From Planctomycetota bacterium (GTDB lineage Bacteria > Planctomycetota > UBA1135): a stretch of DNA of 45,825 nt. This document shows, piece by piece, positions 16,744-24,732 of the stretch. Position 1 is the stretch's first letter; each line of letters begins with the position of its first letter. A program made the position numbers and the translations under genes. The notes below the pieces were generated by a model. It made no database searches, was not told where the DNA came from, and saw nothing but the letters and a program-made list of their open reading frames with translations. The stretch spans positions 1-45,825 of the forward strand of contig JAJRZS010000076.1 in the NCBI GenBank assembly GCA_024275135.1, read 5' to 3'.

Positions 16744-18117
16744 TTAGGCGCCGGCCGTAAGAAGCATGCCGAGCAGTGCCGGCGAAAGACCTGGAAGATA
16801 CCAACCGCGGGCGGCTGCGGGTGCAAGTTGGGCGGCATCCGGAGCACCTGCCACATAGAGAGGAGGATGGTGATGTTGGATGGCTTCGAGCCAAGGACCA
16901 GGAATATTGGGTAGCCCATGTCCTTCGCGCGCCCCGCACAAAATGAGGAGGGGGCCGGGAAAGGTGTTGGGCGGAGCAGAGTCGGCGGCGAATACCGGCA
17001 TATCCCATTCCTCCAGGTACTTCAGAGCGTCGGGCGTGGAGGCGAGGTTAAGGGCGAGGGTGGGCCGAGTATGGGAGCGTCCACCAGAGCCACCAGGCAA
17101 GGGGCGCAACAAAGTTTTGGCACCGCCACCTAAAACCAAGGGCCGCGGAGTGGCGACTTCGGTATCTAAGCCGAGGCGAATGAGTGTGTCGAGGCGGCCG
17201 ACGGCTTGAAATACACGTTCTTGATCCAAATCGCCGCGCTCGAGGGCGTCGCGCAAGGTGATGGCAAGGGCGACGGGATCTTCGGGGTCGAGTAGAAGGT
17301 CGACGCCAGCATGCAAGGATTCCACAGCAAGTTCCTCATGCGGCCCATCACCAAAGCCAACCATGCGCAAGGAATCGGTGACGACGACGCCATCGTAATT
17401 CCAATCTTTGCGCAAGATATCCATCAGCGTTTTCGAGCGGCTGGCGGGGCGACCTTCGGGATCGAGTAATGGGTATTCGATATGCCCGACCATCACCGAG
17501 GGGCATTGGCCGAGTAAGGTTTGGAATGGCTCCAGGTGGGGCGCCGGATCTTCGAAACAAACAGCCATTTCGGTGTGACTATCCTGGCTGACGCCACCAT
17601 GACCGGGAAAATGTTTGGCGCAGGCTAAACCGCCGGCATCGGCCAGCCCTTGGAGATAGGCGCCGGCGCATTCCACCACGCGTTGGATTTCGCCGCCAAA
17701 GGAACGGTTGGCGATGATGGGTGAGCGGGTGGCGTCGGCATCGAGGCGATGCAAATCCAAGACCGGACCCATAATCCAACGCACATTGGCTGAGGCAGCT
17801 TCAGCGGCGGTGCGGTGGCCCGCGTTGTAGCAGGCTTCGGTGCCAAGCAAACCCAAAGCCCAAGCATCGGGCAAAGGTGTGAGGCCATCGAATTGTTGGC
17901 CGGCGCCACGCTCTAGGTCGGCGCAAAACAGGATGGGGTGGCCAGCCTGGTCTTCCAAGGTTTCATGCAGCCACTGCACATCCTCGGCGTCGCCTCCAAA
18001 AATCATGAACACGCGGGGATCGAACTCGCGCAGGCAACGCAGGGCCTCCGCGAGCCCCTCTCCCTTGTCGAGGCGCAGGGTGGGAGCAACGAGGTAGTCG
18101 GTAGGGGCTTGGGTCAC
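16744..18117 (-). CDS. nagZ: Glycoside hydrolase family 3 beta-N-acetylglucosaminidase
   Basis: About 457 aa from the GTG at 18117. The frame is open further upstream (ATG at 18207 or 18249), but those starts would overlap the divergent gene. A TAACCT box 8 nt before the GTG favours the short form. The TIM-barrel domain contains KHFPGHGGVSQDSHTEMA, whose Asp-Ser-His is the acid/base dyad specific to NagZ-type enzymes, and the nucleophile Asp in VVTDSLRM. The last ~130 residues form an extra C-terminal domain, as in the longer B. subtilis-type enzymes and unlike the ~340-aa E. coli NagZ. It removes GlcNAc from muropeptides (GlcNAc-anhydroMurNAc peptides). No signal peptide is visible with this start, so a cytoplasmic site is likely. 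Confidence 0.87.
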   Translation of the reverse strand: MTQAPTDYLVAPTLRLDKGEGLAEALRCLREFDPRVFMIFGGDAEDVQWLHETLEDQAGHPILFCADLERGAGQQFDGLTPLPDAWALGLLGTEACYNAGHRTAAEAASANVRWIMGPVLDLHRLDADATRSPIIANRSFGGEIQRVVECAGAYLQGLADAGGLACAKHFPGHGGVSQDSHTEMAVCFEDPAPHLEPFQTLLGQCPSVMVGHIEYPLLDPEGRPASRSKTLMDILRKDWNYDGVVVTDSLRMVGFGDGPHEELAVESLHAGVDLLLDPEDPVALAITLRDALERGDLDQERVFQAVGRLDTLIRLGLDTEVATPRPLVLGGGAKTLLRPLPGGSGGRSHTRPTLALNLASTPDALKYLEEWDMPVFAADSAPPNTFPGPLLILCGAREGHGLPNIPGPWLEAIQHHHPPLYVAGAPDAAQLAPAAARGWYLPGLSPALLGMLLTAGA

Positions 18118-18125
18118 TGCAGGGT

Positions 18126-18131
18126 AGGTTA
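18126..18131 (-). promoter_or_regulatory. -10-like box of nagZ
   Basis: TAACCT on the minus strand, 8 nt before the GTG at 18117. It supports the shorter nagZ start. It lies in the 63-bp divergent gap shared with the isoaspartyl peptidase gene. Confidence 0.35.
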
Positions 18132-18165
18132 AGTCCGGCCATGGGTTGCGTCGAGCCGGAGCGCG

Positions 18166-18171
18166 TAGAAT
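18166..18171 (+). promoter_or_regulatory. -10-like box of the isoaspartyl peptidase gene
   Basis: TAGAAT with 9 nt to the ATG at 18181. No Shine-Dalgarno lies between the hexamer and the start codon. Confidence 0.4.
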
Positions 18172-18180
18172 CCCATTTTC

Positions 18181-19056
18181 ATGACCACACCCCTCCTCCT
18201 CGTCCATGGCGGTGCCGGTGATTTGCCGGCGGATTCGCGTGCGGCTCACGCGGCTGGTTGTTTGGAAGCCGCACGTGCGGGCGGAGCGGTGCTCATTGCT
18301 GGCGGTTCCGTGGTCGAGGCGGCGTGTACGGCGGTGGAGGTGTTAGAAAACAACCCCATTTACAACGCAGGTGTGGGTTGCGCTCTCACCCGTAGTGGCC
18401 GCGTTTCTTTGGATACGGCGGTCATGGATGGGCATTCCCGCCATGCTGCCGGGTTGGCGGCTTTAGATGCTTTTCCCAACCCCGTGCGGATTGCACAAGC
18501 GATGCTCGAAGAGCCAGAAGTGTTGCTGGTTGGTCAACCGGCTTCGGAATGGGCCGAGCGGCATGGTTTTCGCCGTGTGCCGGAAGACGAGCTCACCACG
18601 GAGTCGGCGCGGGTGCAATGGCACAAAGTAGTGGAGGAAGGCGCCGACCCCAACTTCGCCGGCGGCACGGTCGGTTGTGTGGCTCGCGATGCGCAAGGCC
18701 ATTTGGCGGCGGCGACAAGCACCGGCGGCACCATGGGCAAACAGCCGGGACGGGTTGGGGATTCCCCTCTAATCGGTGCCGGCACTTATGCGGATTCTGT
18801 CTGTGCCTTGAGCGCCACCGGACAGGGCGAAGCATTTATGCGCTCCGTTTTCGGGGCTCGCGTGGCCGACGCCGTGCGTTATGGTGAGGCGCCTAACCAA
18901 GCCTTGAAGCGGATGCTGGAGCGCACTCGCGACTTCTTTGGAGGGGTAGGAGGTGCAATTTTGATTACCGCGGAGGGCGATCCACATTTCTATTGGACCA
19001 CACCTGGTATGTCGCACGCATGGTGGACTCCCGACGCTACAGGGAGCGGCATTTGA
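18181..19056 (+). CDS. iaaA: Isoaspartyl peptidase / plant-type L-asparaginase
   Basis: A 291-aa Ntn-hydrolase. The precursor is expected to cleave itself before Thr163 in FAGGTVGCVA, making that Thr the new N-terminal nucleophile. Downstream TSTGGTMGKQPGRVGDSPLIG is the substrate-binding block of the family, and GAGTYAD follows. The N terminus has LLLVHGGAG, and NNPIYNAGVG is also a family block. It hydrolyses isoaspartyl dipeptides and to a lesser degree asparagine. No signal peptide is seen, so the enzyme is cytoplasmic. Length is slightly short compared with E. coli IaaA (about 320 aa). It is divergent from nagZ; its stop overlaps the TTG start of the EamA transporter. Confidence 0.9.
   Translation: MTTPLLLVHGGAGDLPADSRAAHAAGCLEAARAGGAVLIAGGSVVEAACTAVEVLENNPIYNAGVGCALTRSGRVSLDTAVMDGHSRHAAGLAALDAFPNPVRIAQAMLEEPEVLLVGQPASEWAERHGFRRVPEDELTTESARVQWHKVVEEGADPNFAGGTVGCVARDAQGHLAAATSTGGTMGKQPGRVGDSPLIGAGTYADSVCALSATGQGEAFMRSVFGARVADAVRYGEAPNQALKRMLERTRDFFGGVGGAILITAEGDPHFYWTTPGMSHAWWTPDATGSGI
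19040..19046 (+). promoter_or_regulatory. Shine-Dalgarno that sets the EamA TTG start
   Basis: AGGGAGC lies just before the TTG at 19053, at normal spacing. It identifies this TTG, overlapping the preceding stop codon, as the start instead of the in-frame codons at 18993 or 19020, which have no such site. Confidence 0.5.
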
Positions 19057-19925
19057 AGCGAGCAAACGGTATTTCCCCAGGCACCTGGTGGATGTTGGCG
19101 GCGGCCTTTTCCTTTGCAGTGATGGCCGCTGCCGCCAAGATGCTGCCAGAGCATTCCGCTTATGAGAAAGTTTTTTGGCGCAGCCTGATTTCTGTATTGC
19201 TCACGTTATTGATGATGCGTGGGGGTAGGAAGAATCTGAGGCCGCATCGACCTGGCATGCTCTTCACCCGTGCACTTTTTGGATTTGCTGGTCTTACTTG
19301 CTATTTCGAAGCGATTGCGCGCATTCCCTTGGGCACTGCAGTTACGGTGTACAACCTCACGCCGATCTTTGCCGCTGTGGTTGGAGTGGTTTTTTTGAGT
19401 GAGCGCTTTTCCCTACGTCAAGCTTTGGCCATTGGTGTCGGGCTTGGTGGAGTGGCTTGTGTGAAGGGGTTTTCCGCCGATGTTTCTTGGCAAGGGGTGG
19501 CTTTTGCTTTAGCAACCGCATTTTTCTCGGCCATAGCCTATAGCTTGGTGCGGGTACTCAACCGCGTGGAACACCCGCTCACCATCGTCTTGGCGTTCCC
19601 TTTGGTTTCTATTCCGCTATCTTTGCTTCTTGGTATTTCTGAATTTCATTGGCCTTCAGGCGCGGCATGGATGTGGCTTTTGTTGCTGGGGCTTGGCACC
19701 CAGGGCGGACAAGTTTGCCTTACTTATGCCTTGCGCCACCACAATGCTTCTCGTGCCACTCAAATTGGCTTTGTCGGCGTGGTGTTCGCCATGATCTTTG
19801 GCTGGGCTCTGGGTGACGGTCTGCCTACATGGCCGCAGCTGTTGGGCGCAGGGTTGGTTTTTTGGAGCTTGGTTTTGGGTGCTGCTCAGCCACGCCGAGT
19901 ACGCATTTTTCCTCCTCGACGGTAA
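19053..19925 (+). CDS. EamA/DMT-family membrane transporter
   Basis: A 290-aa protein from the TTG at 19053, whose TTG overlaps the TGA of the isoaspartyl peptidase gene. Ten hydrophobic segments fall into two homologous halves, each with the EamA pattern (first half: FFWRSLISVLLTLL..., TAVTVYNLTPIFAAVVGVVFLSER; second half: GQVCLTYALRHHNASRAT). Proteins of this family export amino acids, nucleosides or other metabolites. An earlier in-frame start at 18993 would add 20 residues that overlap the previous gene; it is disfavoured because a good ribosome site lies only at the TTG. Substrate unknown. Its stop is directly followed by the stop of the convergent lipoprotein gene with no gap. Confidence 0.87.
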   Translation: MKRANGISPGTWWMLAAAFSFAVMAAAAKMLPEHSAYEKVFWRSLISVLLTLLMMRGGRKNLRPHRPGMLFTRALFGFAGLTCYFEAIARIPLGTAVTVYNLTPIFAAVVGVVFLSERFSLRQALAIGVGLGGVACVKGFSADVSWQGVAFALATAFFSAIAYSLVRVLNRVEHPLTIVLAFPLVSIPLSLLLGISEFHWPSGAAWMWLLLLGLGTQGGQVCLTYALRHHNASRATQIGFVGVVFAMIFGWALGDGLPTWPQLLGAGLVFWSLVLGAAQPRRVRIFPPRR

Positions 19926-20996
19926 TCAGAAATCAAAGTCTTTTTCCGCTTCAGCTTCGCCAACTTGTTGTTGGATAAACTTGGTTGCCAAATCCATCAT
20001 CGGCGTTAGATCTCGGAATCGAAGATTTTTTGGGCGTTGTAGTAATTGTGCAGTGGAGGGTGCAGACCAAGAAAGATTGTTCGCATCTAAGAACATTGTG
20101 AGTGTGAAATATTCCTTTTGCGGATGGATCTTGCTGGCAAAGGAAGCCGTGAAGTTTAGTGATAAAACTATGCCGGTGCGTGCTTCAAATGTGGCTTGAC
20201 AACGAACCTCGGGATCCCAGTCTTTCCACGATAAGGATTGAACTGGCATCAAATGCTGCCAGATCTCGGCCCACTGAGATTGCTGTTGAGGTTGAAATTG
20301 AAAACTTGCATGCAGTTGGTTGTTTTTCAGCTGCAAGGATTGGCAAGCTAAGGTGTTGCCGAATGCGTTTTGCAAACGCTGAGGGTGAAATATATGCGCA
20401 GGATCCCATCCAGGTCTCAGTTGGAGAATAGAATAGGGCGGAACACCATGCAGCCTCAGTTGTTGGAAAAAGGTTGGCATGATTTGTTCTAGAGCCAGGA
20501 AGTTATTCCGGAATGAGGTTTGTTCAAGTTGTACTGCATAAAATTGATCTGCGGGAACTTCGGGAACATTTTTGGCTTTTCCCCAGGCACGCAAGAAAAA
20601 TCCATCGAATTGAGTGGTGCCATGGAGTTGCCAAGTTTCTTCCCGCTGTGGGAGTTTGAGTTGTAGATTGGTGTCGAGGCGCGCGCGTTCTTGATCGAGC
20701 CCTTGAAAGAAAAAAGAACCTTTGGCTGTTCCGAAAACGTTGGCTTGTTGAGCAGAGGATGCTTTGAAAGTTGCTTGTAAAACATACTCTATTTGCAGTG
20801 GCAAGATAGGCTGGGGAGGCAGAGCCTGCTGCCAATGGATAAATTCTTCTTTGGCGGCTTTGCCCTGGAGCAACTCACCAGCGAGCAAGGATGCATTTAC
20901 AGGAACGCCGGCCAAAGAGGAAGCCTGATTGCCAGCATTGCATGCTGCCAAAATTAGAAGCAGGGAATAGCAAGAGAAACGGGGGTGGAATCTCAT
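19926..20996 (-). CDS. Putative lipoprotein of unknown function
   Basis: A 356-aa exported protein with a clear lipobox LILAAC (Cys19), so it is probably anchored in a membrane on the periplasmic side. The mature part is rich in Gln, Phe and aromatic residues and looks mostly beta-stranded. The end is acidic (GEAEAEKDFDF). No family was recognised; the fold may be an LPS- or lipid-binding type, but nothing supports a specific role. The region is visibly more AT-rich than the nagZ cluster next to it. A TAGGAT box (21006-21011) stands 9 nt before the ATG. It touches the convergent EamA gene without a gap and is divergent from the sulfatase gene across 44 bp. Confidence 0.65.
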   Translation of the reverse strand: MRFHPRFSCYSLLLILAACNAGNQASSLAGVPVNASLLAGELLQGKAAKEEFIHWQQALPPQPILPLQIEYVLQATFKASSAQQANVFGTAKGSFFFQGLDQERARLDTNLQLKLPQREETWQLHGTTQFDGFFLRAWGKAKNVPEVPADQFYAVQLEQTSFRNNFLALEQIMPTFFQQLRLHGVPPYSILQLRPGWDPAHIFHPQRLQNAFGNTLACQSLQLKNNQLHASFQFQPQQQSQWAEIWQHLMPVQSLSWKDWDPEVRCQATFEARTGIVLSLNFTASFASKIHPQKEYFTLTMFLDANNLSWSAPSTAQLLQRPKNLRFRDLTPMMDLATKFIQQQVGEAEAEKDFDF

Positions 20997-21004
20997 CGAA
21001 GTTG

Positions 21005-21011
21005 TATCCTA
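21005..21011. promoter_or_regulatory. Overlapping divergent -10-like boxes (lipoprotein and sulfatase)
   Basis: The 7-bp sequence TATCCTA reads as TAGGAT on the minus strand (9 nt before the lipoprotein ATG at 20996) and TATCCT on the plus strand (30 nt before the sulfatase ATG at 21041). The two polymerases would compete for the same bases. The sulfatase use is less certain. Confidence 0.35.
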
Positions 21012-21040
21012 ATCGCGTTCCCATCAGGATACACCCTTTG

Positions 21041-22477
21041 ATGTCTTGCCCTTACCTCATGCTTCTGCATCTAAGCTTTGCGTTTCTCTGTGCTTGCTCT
21101 CCGCAAGTACCATCCACTTCCACTGCCGACACCAGCCAGAACTCTGCCCCCGATATCATTCTTATTTTGGCGGATGATATGGGGTATGGCGATTGGGCTC
21201 CTACGGGTGGTCCGATGCGCACTCCGGTGATGAGTCGACTCTGTGCAGAGGGGGTGCGCCTGGATCGTTATTACACCTACCCACTTTGCACCCCCACGCG
21301 GACGGCGTTGATGAGTGGTATTTCTCCAATGCGATTTAATATGGCGTTTTCCCCTTTGCGTCGCTTTGAACATCGTTCCTTGCCGCGCGAAGTGCAAACC
21401 TTGGCAGATCACTTGCACCAACTCCATTATCAAACGGCACTCATTGGCAAATGGCACTTGGGGCATATGGAACGATGGATGTGGCCCAACCAGCGCGGAT
21501 TTGATCATTTTTATGGATTTCTTACCGGGGCGATTCAGTATTACTCCCATGTCAGTGGGCCGGTGGGGCGCGACTGGCAGCGCAATGGAGTTTCTTTAGA
21601 TGAAAAAGGCTATTCCACCACCTTGTTTGGCAAGGAGGCTTCCTCTTGGATTGCCGCTCAAGACAAGGACAAACCCTTATTCGTCTACCTCCCATTTAAT
21701 GCCCCACATGTACCGCTGATGGTGCCGCAAGAATTTATGGTGAAGTACAAAACCGAGGTGCCCGATATTCAACGACGTCGTTTCTGCGGCATGGTCGACG
21801 CGATGGATGCGGCTATCGGTGAGGTCATGGAGGCAGTGCAAGCGCGCAACCGCGGAGTCGAGCCTTTGGTGATTTTTCTTTCCGACAATGGCGGCTCCGT
21901 TCGTGAAAGTGGCTCCAATGGTCCATTGCGTGGCAACAAAGGCACCACTTATGAAGGAGCCATTCGGGTGCCAGGCGTGGTGTGGTGGCCAGGACATCTG
22001 CCTGCCGGTGTGGTCAGCCCTGCTTTAGTCGATGTTTTGGATTGGGTGCCGACCATTTTGTCGGCGGCGGGGGCTAAGAATCTTTCCGCTTTCGACGGTC
22101 AAAACATGTTGCCAACTTTGGCCGCAACCAATGCCGAGAGCCAAACCGAACCGCGCGAGGATTTGTTTTTTGCGGCCTGTATTTCTTCCCACATCAGCTA
22201 TGCGGTGATTCGCTGGCCGTGGAAATGCGTGTTGAAAATTCGTCGCGCCAATGACAAAGAAACCATCGAGCTATTTCGCTTGGATGACGATCCTTATGAA
22301 GAACATAATGTTCGTCGCAAACATCCGGAGCTGGCCGAAGAATTGGCCCAGGCGATTCGAGATTGGATGGCAGAGCAGCTACCAGGAGAGGATTACAAAC
22401 ATCCTAGTGATTGCCTAGACAAGAAATGGCCGCAGGATTGGGTGGAGCCGAAAGACTGGACCCACCCGCCGTCTTAG
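21041..22477 (+). CDS. Sulfatase (formylglycine-dependent), lipoprotein
   Basis: A 478-aa type I sulfatase. The frame is open upstream to 20891, but the ATG at 21041 gives a lipoprotein signal (LHLSFAFLCACS, Cys19) and leaves the divergent gene free. The active-site signature CTPTR begins at Cys83, the residue converted to formylglycine by an anaerobic or aerobic sulfatase-maturating enzyme. Metal ligands are suggested by ADDMGYGD (Asp45-Asp46), and FLSDNGG is the downstream metal-binding block. GKWHLG and the YGFLTGAIQYY segment are family blocks of N-acetylgalactosamine- or aryl-sulfatases. It would release sulfate from glycans at the cell surface. Its stop overlaps the stop of the convergent mltA by 4 bp (shared TTAG). 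Confidence 0.92.
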   Translation: MSCPYLMLLHLSFAFLCACSPQVPSTSTADTSQNSAPDIILILADDMGYGDWAPTGGPMRTPVMSRLCAEGVRLDRYYTYPLCTPTRTALMSGISPMRFNMAFSPLRRFEHRSLPREVQTLADHLHQLHYQTALIGKWHLGHMERWMWPNQRGFDHFYGFLTGAIQYYSHVSGPVGRDWQRNGVSLDEKGYSTTLFGKEASSWIAAQDKDKPLFVYLPFNAPHVPLMVPQEFMVKYKTEVPDIQRRRFCGMVDAMDAAIGEVMEAVQARNRGVEPLVIFLSDNGGSVRESGSNGPLRGNKGTTYEGAIRVPGVVWWPGHLPAGVVSPALVDVLDWVPTILSAAGAKNLSAFDGQNMLPTLAATNAESQTEPREDLFFAACISSHISYAVIRWPWKCVLKIRRANDKETIELFRLDDDPYEEHNVRRKHPELAEELAQAIRDWMAEQLPGEDYKHPSDCLDKKWPQDWVEPKDWTHPPS

Positions 22478-23688
22478 CGCGGTAGCTCGGGACGGTAGTT
22501 TTTTAAGAACAAGTAATACATGCGGCCACGACTGCTGACATGGCCAGCGCGCGCCATGGCATCGTCGCCAAGCCCCATATAGACATCGCAGCGTCCGGCC
22601 GAGCGGATGGCACCTCCTCGATCTTGATCAAAAGCGAAGAAGCGAATGGGGCGTTGCACCAAGCGGCCTTCTGGGTCGAAGTCAGGTAAGCGCGCTTCCA
22701 CATAAACCAACGCCGCGCGAGGAAAGACCTCTTTGTCGGTCGCGATGGAGTGCATGGCTGTTACTGGTTGGTTAAGGCAACCAAAGGGGCCACCTGCACT
22801 TTCACGGAAGAAGACGAAGCTGGGGTTTTTCGGCAGTACCCGCGCTGCTTCCGCAGGGTTGGCAGCAAAATAATCGCGCAGCCGCTGTAAGGACATCTCC
22901 GAGCGGGGAATGCGGCCTTCTTCAATGAGGATGCTGCCGATACTGACATAGTCGTGACCGTTTTTGCCATCGTAGCCAACTTCGAACAGGCTGCCGTCGG
23001 CCATGCGAATAACCGCACTACCCTGAACTTGAGCAATGTAGGCGTCAAAGGGGTTCGTGAGCCAGACCAACTCCAATCCATCCAAATGGTGATTGGATTG
23101 CAGCTCGGCGGCCGTGTAGTAGGGGACAATGCCGCCATCGGAAGTCATGCGACCAAGGATGGTGCCGTCATCGTCTTTCACCAAATCGTCCGGCCTCTTG
23201 TAAAGTGGGTATTGATAGGGGCCACCACGCGTGAGCGAACCATCAAGGATGGGGGTGCCGTAGCCGGTGAAGTACACATCGCCGCTTGCACTGCGACCGC
23301 GCGCAACCCAAACTTCAAATTCTGCATTCAGGGCTTGCAGGAATTCTTCGGCGGACTGGCTTTCCTGCAAGAGTTGTTGGAAGCGCTGAATGGATTGTGT
23401 CATCCGCGCGTGAGTGATTGCGCCGCCAGGGCCGACCGGGAAAAAGTTGTGAGAACTTGGCTTGGCTAAGTAGTTGAGGCTGTTTTGCGCGGCCTCCAGC
23501 AGATCTTCCCGGCGTTGCCAACCGATGGTAAAATCGGGCCAGGCCTCGCCATAGGGCAGTGGGGCGATGCCATATTCTCCGTCGGCGAGTTGGTAGTCGT
23601 AGGCGCTGAGAGGTTCCACTGGTGGTGCGGGCTGCACGCAGGAAGCCAGCGCCAACAAAGGAACAGCAACGAGGAGCTTGCGGGGCAT
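22474..23688 (-). CDS. mltA: Membrane-bound lytic murein transglycosylase A
   Basis: A 404-aa lipoprotein (lipobox LALASC, Cys17). The MltA double-psi domain shows YFTGYGTPILDGSLTRGG, followed by LVWLTNPFDAYIAQVQGSAVI, GYDGKNGHDYVSIG and NPSFVFFRES. The C-terminal 3D domain, with the catalytic aspartate, is AFDQDRGGAIRSAG followed by RCDVYMGLGDDAM. It cleaves peptidoglycan strands non-hydrolytically to leave 1,6-anhydroMurNAc ends, the substrate class acted on by NagZ, encoded 4 kb away. It is divergent from the esterase gene across only 24 bp, with TACGCT 6 nt before its ATG. It shares four bases of its end with the sulfatase gene. Confidence 0.93.
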   Translation of the reverse strand: MPRKLLVAVPLLALASCVQPAPPVEPLSAYDYQLADGEYGIAPLPYGEAWPDFTIGWQRREDLLEAAQNSLNYLAKPSSHNFFPVGPGGAITHARMTQSIQRFQQLLQESQSAEEFLQALNAEFEVWVARGRSASGDVYFTGYGTPILDGSLTRGGPYQYPLYKRPDDLVKDDDGTILGRMTSDGGIVPYYTAAELQSNHHLDGLELVWLTNPFDAYIAQVQGSAVIRMADGSLFEVGYDGKNGHDYVSIGSILIEEGRIPRSEMSLQRLRDYFAANPAEAARVLPKNPSFVFFRESAGGPFGCLNQPVTAMHSIATDKEVFPRAALVYVEARLPDFDPEGRLVQRPIRFFAFDQDRGGAIRSAGRCDVYMGLGDDAMARAGHVSSRGRMYYLFLKNYRPELPR

Positions 23689-23694
23689 GGCTAC

Positions 23695-23704
23695 AGCGTA
23701 TCCT
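23695..23704. promoter_or_regulatory. Overlapping divergent -10-like boxes (mltA and esterase)
   Basis: Minus strand TACGCT (23695-23700) is 6 nt before the mltA ATG. Plus strand TATCCT (23699-23704) is 8 nt before the esterase ATG. The two hexamers share two base pairs, so both genes can hardly be initiated at once. Any -35 element must lie inside the opposite coding region. Confidence 0.45.
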
Positions 23705-23712
23705 GGTAGGCC

Positions 23713-24732
23713 ATGCTTTTCGAATACCGACGTGAACTCGCCGGGGGTGCCGTCCTGAGCACCTTCGATTTCGGCTCACAATTGTTGCGCGGCAACCCGT
23801 TGGGCGATCCCCACCATCGTTCCCATCCGCTGCTGGTGCCCGCCGGCCTCAAGCCTGGCTTGCCCGTGGTGTTTATGCTGGTGGGTTATACCGGATTCAA
23901 CCACAAAATCATCAATAAGGGGTCGATGTGGGAGCCGACGGTGCCTGAGCGTTTGGCGCAGGCCATGGCCGATGGAAGTTTGCCGCCGGCGGTTTTTGTG
24001 TGGCCGAGTTGCGAGACGCGCTTGGGCGGTTCCCAGTATGTGGATAGCCCAGGTACGGGATTGTATTTATCGATGGTGGTCGACGAATTGTTGCCCGCAG
24101 TCGAGAAGGCGCTTGATTGCGGGGGAGTCGGCCGACGGCTAGTTGCAGGCAAATCGAGTGGAGGGTTCGGGGCCTTGAACATGGTGATGCGTCGCCCTGG
24201 CGTTTTCGCTGGTGCCGCCAGTCATGCCGGAGACATGGGCTTTGACATGAGCCATTTTCGAGGTTTTTCCGACGCCTTGAACTGTTGGAAAAAATATGGT
24301 GGCCCGGCGCAGTTTCTGCAGAAGCTGCCGGAGCTGGAGCTGGGATTCCTAGAGCATGCCGGGATTGAGGGCTTGGCAATGGCCTCCTGCTATTCGCCCA
24401 ACCCACAAGCGGATTTGGGATTTGATTTGCCTATGGATCCCGAAAGCGGAGAGATTCATCAGCAGGTGTTTGCGAAGTGGTTGGAGTTTGATCCCTTGCG
24501 CATGGTGGAGGACGAAGGATTCCGTCAAGGCTTGCGCCAGCTCAAGTATCTGCATTTGGATGCTGGGGAGAGTGATGAGTTTGCCTTGCAGTGGGGGTTA
24601 CGACGCATGCAGAAAAAACTGGAGGAACACAACATTCCTGCTCAAGTAGAATTTTTTGCCGGTGGTCATTTCCGTATGGACGACCGTTACTTGGTGAGTT
24701 TGCCACGCATGTTGGAGGCCATTGGGTTCTAA
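23713..24732 (+). CDS. Esterase, alpha/beta hydrolase of the esterase-D-like type
   Basis: A 339-aa cytoplasmic-looking hydrolase. The nucleophile elbow GKSSGG (Ser148) is followed by FGALNMVMRRPGVFAGAASHAG, which matches esterase-D/enterochelin-esterase-like proteins. The charge-relay Asp is probable in LDAGESDEFALQW and the His in FFAGGHFRMDD. No signal peptide is seen. Likely substrates are esters such as S-formylglutathione-like thioesters, acetylated sugars or siderophores; the sequence does not separate these. Its 3' end overlaps the next gene by 11 bp, implying cotranslation. Confidence 0.85.
   Translation: MLFEYRRELAGGAVLSTFDFGSQLLRGNPLGDPHHRSHPLLVPAGLKPGLPVVFMLVGYTGFNHKIINKGSMWEPTVPERLAQAMADGSLPPAVFVWPSCETRLGGSQYVDSPGTGLYLSMVVDELLPAVEKALDCGGVGRRLVAGKSSGGFGALNMVMRRPGVFAGAASHAGDMGFDMSHFRGFSDALNCWKKYGGPAQFLQKLPELELGFLEHAGIEGLAMASCYSPNPQADLGFDLPMDPESGEIHQQVFAKWLEFDPLRMVEDEGFRQGLRQLKYLHLDAGESDEFALQWGLRRMQKKLEEHNIPAQVEFFAGGHFRMDDRYLVSLPRMLEAIGF
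24714..24718 (+). promoter_or_regulatory. Ribosome binding site of the 24722 gene
   Basis: GGAGG lies 3 nt before the TTG at 24722 and inside the esterase coding sequence. The short spacing and TTG start make initiation likely to depend on translation of the esterase gene. No other start with a better site was seen. Confidence 0.4.

Noticed and set aside
18118..18249. The longer nagZ start at 18249 or 18207
   Set aside because: Both would overlap the divergent isoaspartyl peptidase gene, and the extra residues have no similarity to NagZ proteins. The GTG at 18117 has a matching -10 box.
20997..21040. A recurrent AGGATA motif at several gene starts as a shared operator
   Set aside because: Copies at 21028, 23698 and 37226 are explained better as parts of -10 hexamers of the TAnnnT type on one strand or the other.
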